Origin: Acidobacteriota bacterium
GTDB lineage: Bacteria > Acidobacteriota > Polarisedimenticolia > QHYA01
Assembly (NCBI GenBank): GCA_003223995.1
Contig: QHYA01000227.1
Coordinates: 4,719-18,567 of the forward strand
Direction: 5' to 3'
Length of the DNA: 13,849 bases
Of the stretch, positions 13,558 to 13,849 are shown one piece after another. Under the pieces are notes generated by a model. That model saw only the letters and a program-made list of their open reading frames with translations, had not been told where the DNA came from and ran no database searches. A program made the position numbers and the translations under genes. The stretch's first letter is position 1, and every line of letters starts with the position of its first letter.

Positions 13558-13849
13558 ATCGGGATAGTTGCCTTTCGGCCCCTCCCACACCACCGGACAT
13601 GCGGGTCCGCATCCGGCGGTTCGAGAAGTTGAGGTCACGCGGCGAGCCGGGGAACTCCTAGCCCGTCGAAGTACTCCTTCGTCAGCACGACGTGGACCGC
13701 GTGGGTCGAATGGTACCACCACCGCTGACAGCGAACGCCCACCCGCCTCGCGAGATCCTCCGAGGCTCCGCGTCCTGACGGCGCACCGCGAATGCGGTGG
13801 CGAGAGCGCCGGTCAGGTTGAGCCGCGTTCGGCGGCCACGTTGGAGCAA
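13558..13849 (-). mobile_element. 3' part of a group II intron (5' part off window)
   Basis: In order on the minus strand: the C-terminus of a maturase ORF; a 34-nt domain-V hairpin (13621-13588) with a 9-bp lower stem ACCGCCGGA/TCCGGTGGT, a 2-nt TG bulge, a 4-bp upper stem and a GACC loop; then domain VI (13586-13558) with a GAAA-capped stem, GGGA/TCCC closing pairs and an unpaired A at 13565, eight nt from the end as expected for the branch point. The intron ends in AT and the next bases are TGGAC, the cassette boundary, which points to the integron-associated IIC-attC group. The loop is not GNRA, and I could not place the catalytic triad confidently. Confidence 0.72.
13635..13849 (-). CDS. 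group II intron reverse transcriptase/maturase, C-terminal 70 residues
   Basis: The open frame from the window edge ends with RWWYHSTHAVHVVLTKEYF followed by DGLGVPRLAA and stop. This matches the conserved C-terminal pattern of bacterial intron maturases (WW, then a variable helix, then WF/YF-D-x-LG-[LV]-x-x-L). The RT and most of domain X lie beyond 13849. The protein would assist splicing and reverse-transcribe the intron into a DNA target. The stop is 13 bp before domain V, the usual close spacing. Frame breaks cannot be judged because only the end is visible; the frame is open to the edge. Confidence 0.68.
   Translation of the reverse strand, partial: APTWPPNAAQPDRRSRHRIRGAPSGRGASEDLARRVGVRCQRWWYHSTHAVHVVLTKEYFDGLGVPRLAA

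Noticed and set aside
13537..13722. 61-codon minus-strand open frame across the intron end
   Set aside because: It runs through domains V and VI of the intron in a frame different from the maturase tail, so it is a shadow.
1..13849. CRISPR array, tRNA or rRNA genes
   Set aside because: No regularly spaced repeats beyond the 13-bp and 9-bp tandems were seen, and no tRNA cloverleaf or rRNA signature was noticed by eye.

Overview
The window is GC-rich, densely packed bacterial DNA. A beta-barrel outer-membrane protein ending in Phe and several signal peptides indicate a Gram-negative cell. The fused radical-SAM/DUF2344 protein next to an RNase E/G gene and a TMTC-like TPR membrane protein would suit an Acidobacteriota-like or deltaproteobacterial-type genome, but that placement is inference. 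No stretch over 300 bp lacks a gene.

Left end (1-3473, minus strand): a tight four-gene operon. In transcription order it encodes a porin-like outer-membrane barrel with an N-terminal coiled coil, an exported FMN-binding-domain protein, a four-helix cytochrome-b-like membrane protein, and ApbE, which runs off the window. ApbE flavinylates FMN-binding domains, so the set reads as an extracytosolic electron-transfer module. A near-consensus promoter (TTGACC-17-TAGGAT) precedes the porin, and just inside the predicted transcript lies a 17-bp site that resembles a Fur box. This suggests iron control and possibly a ferric-reduction role.

Middle (3500-8400): a divergent hotdog acyl-CoA thioesterase with its own TATAAT promoter, then, convergent with it, an RNase E/G-family gene preceded by a large radical-SAM/DUF2344 fusion. 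The latter two are a common pairing linked to tRNA/ribosome-associated RNA processing.

8500-12332: a small exported protein of unknown function and a TMTC-like membrane protein with C-terminal TPRs diverge from an intergenic region carrying three perfect tandem 13-bp A+T-rich repeats. They are followed by a convergent secreted protein resembling DUF4412.

Right end (12386-13849, minus strand): an accessory region with the layout of an integron cassette array. There are two short ORFs (a DUF2238/YjdF-like membrane protein and an orphan 124-aa protein). Each is followed by an attC-like imperfect palindrome, one well formed and one decayed. Upstream of the orphan cassette lies the 3' end of a group II intron: the maturase C-terminus, domain V and domain VI with a bulged A. 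The intron ends exactly at the cassette's TTGGAC boundary. No integrase is visible; any intI/attI would lie beyond 13849.
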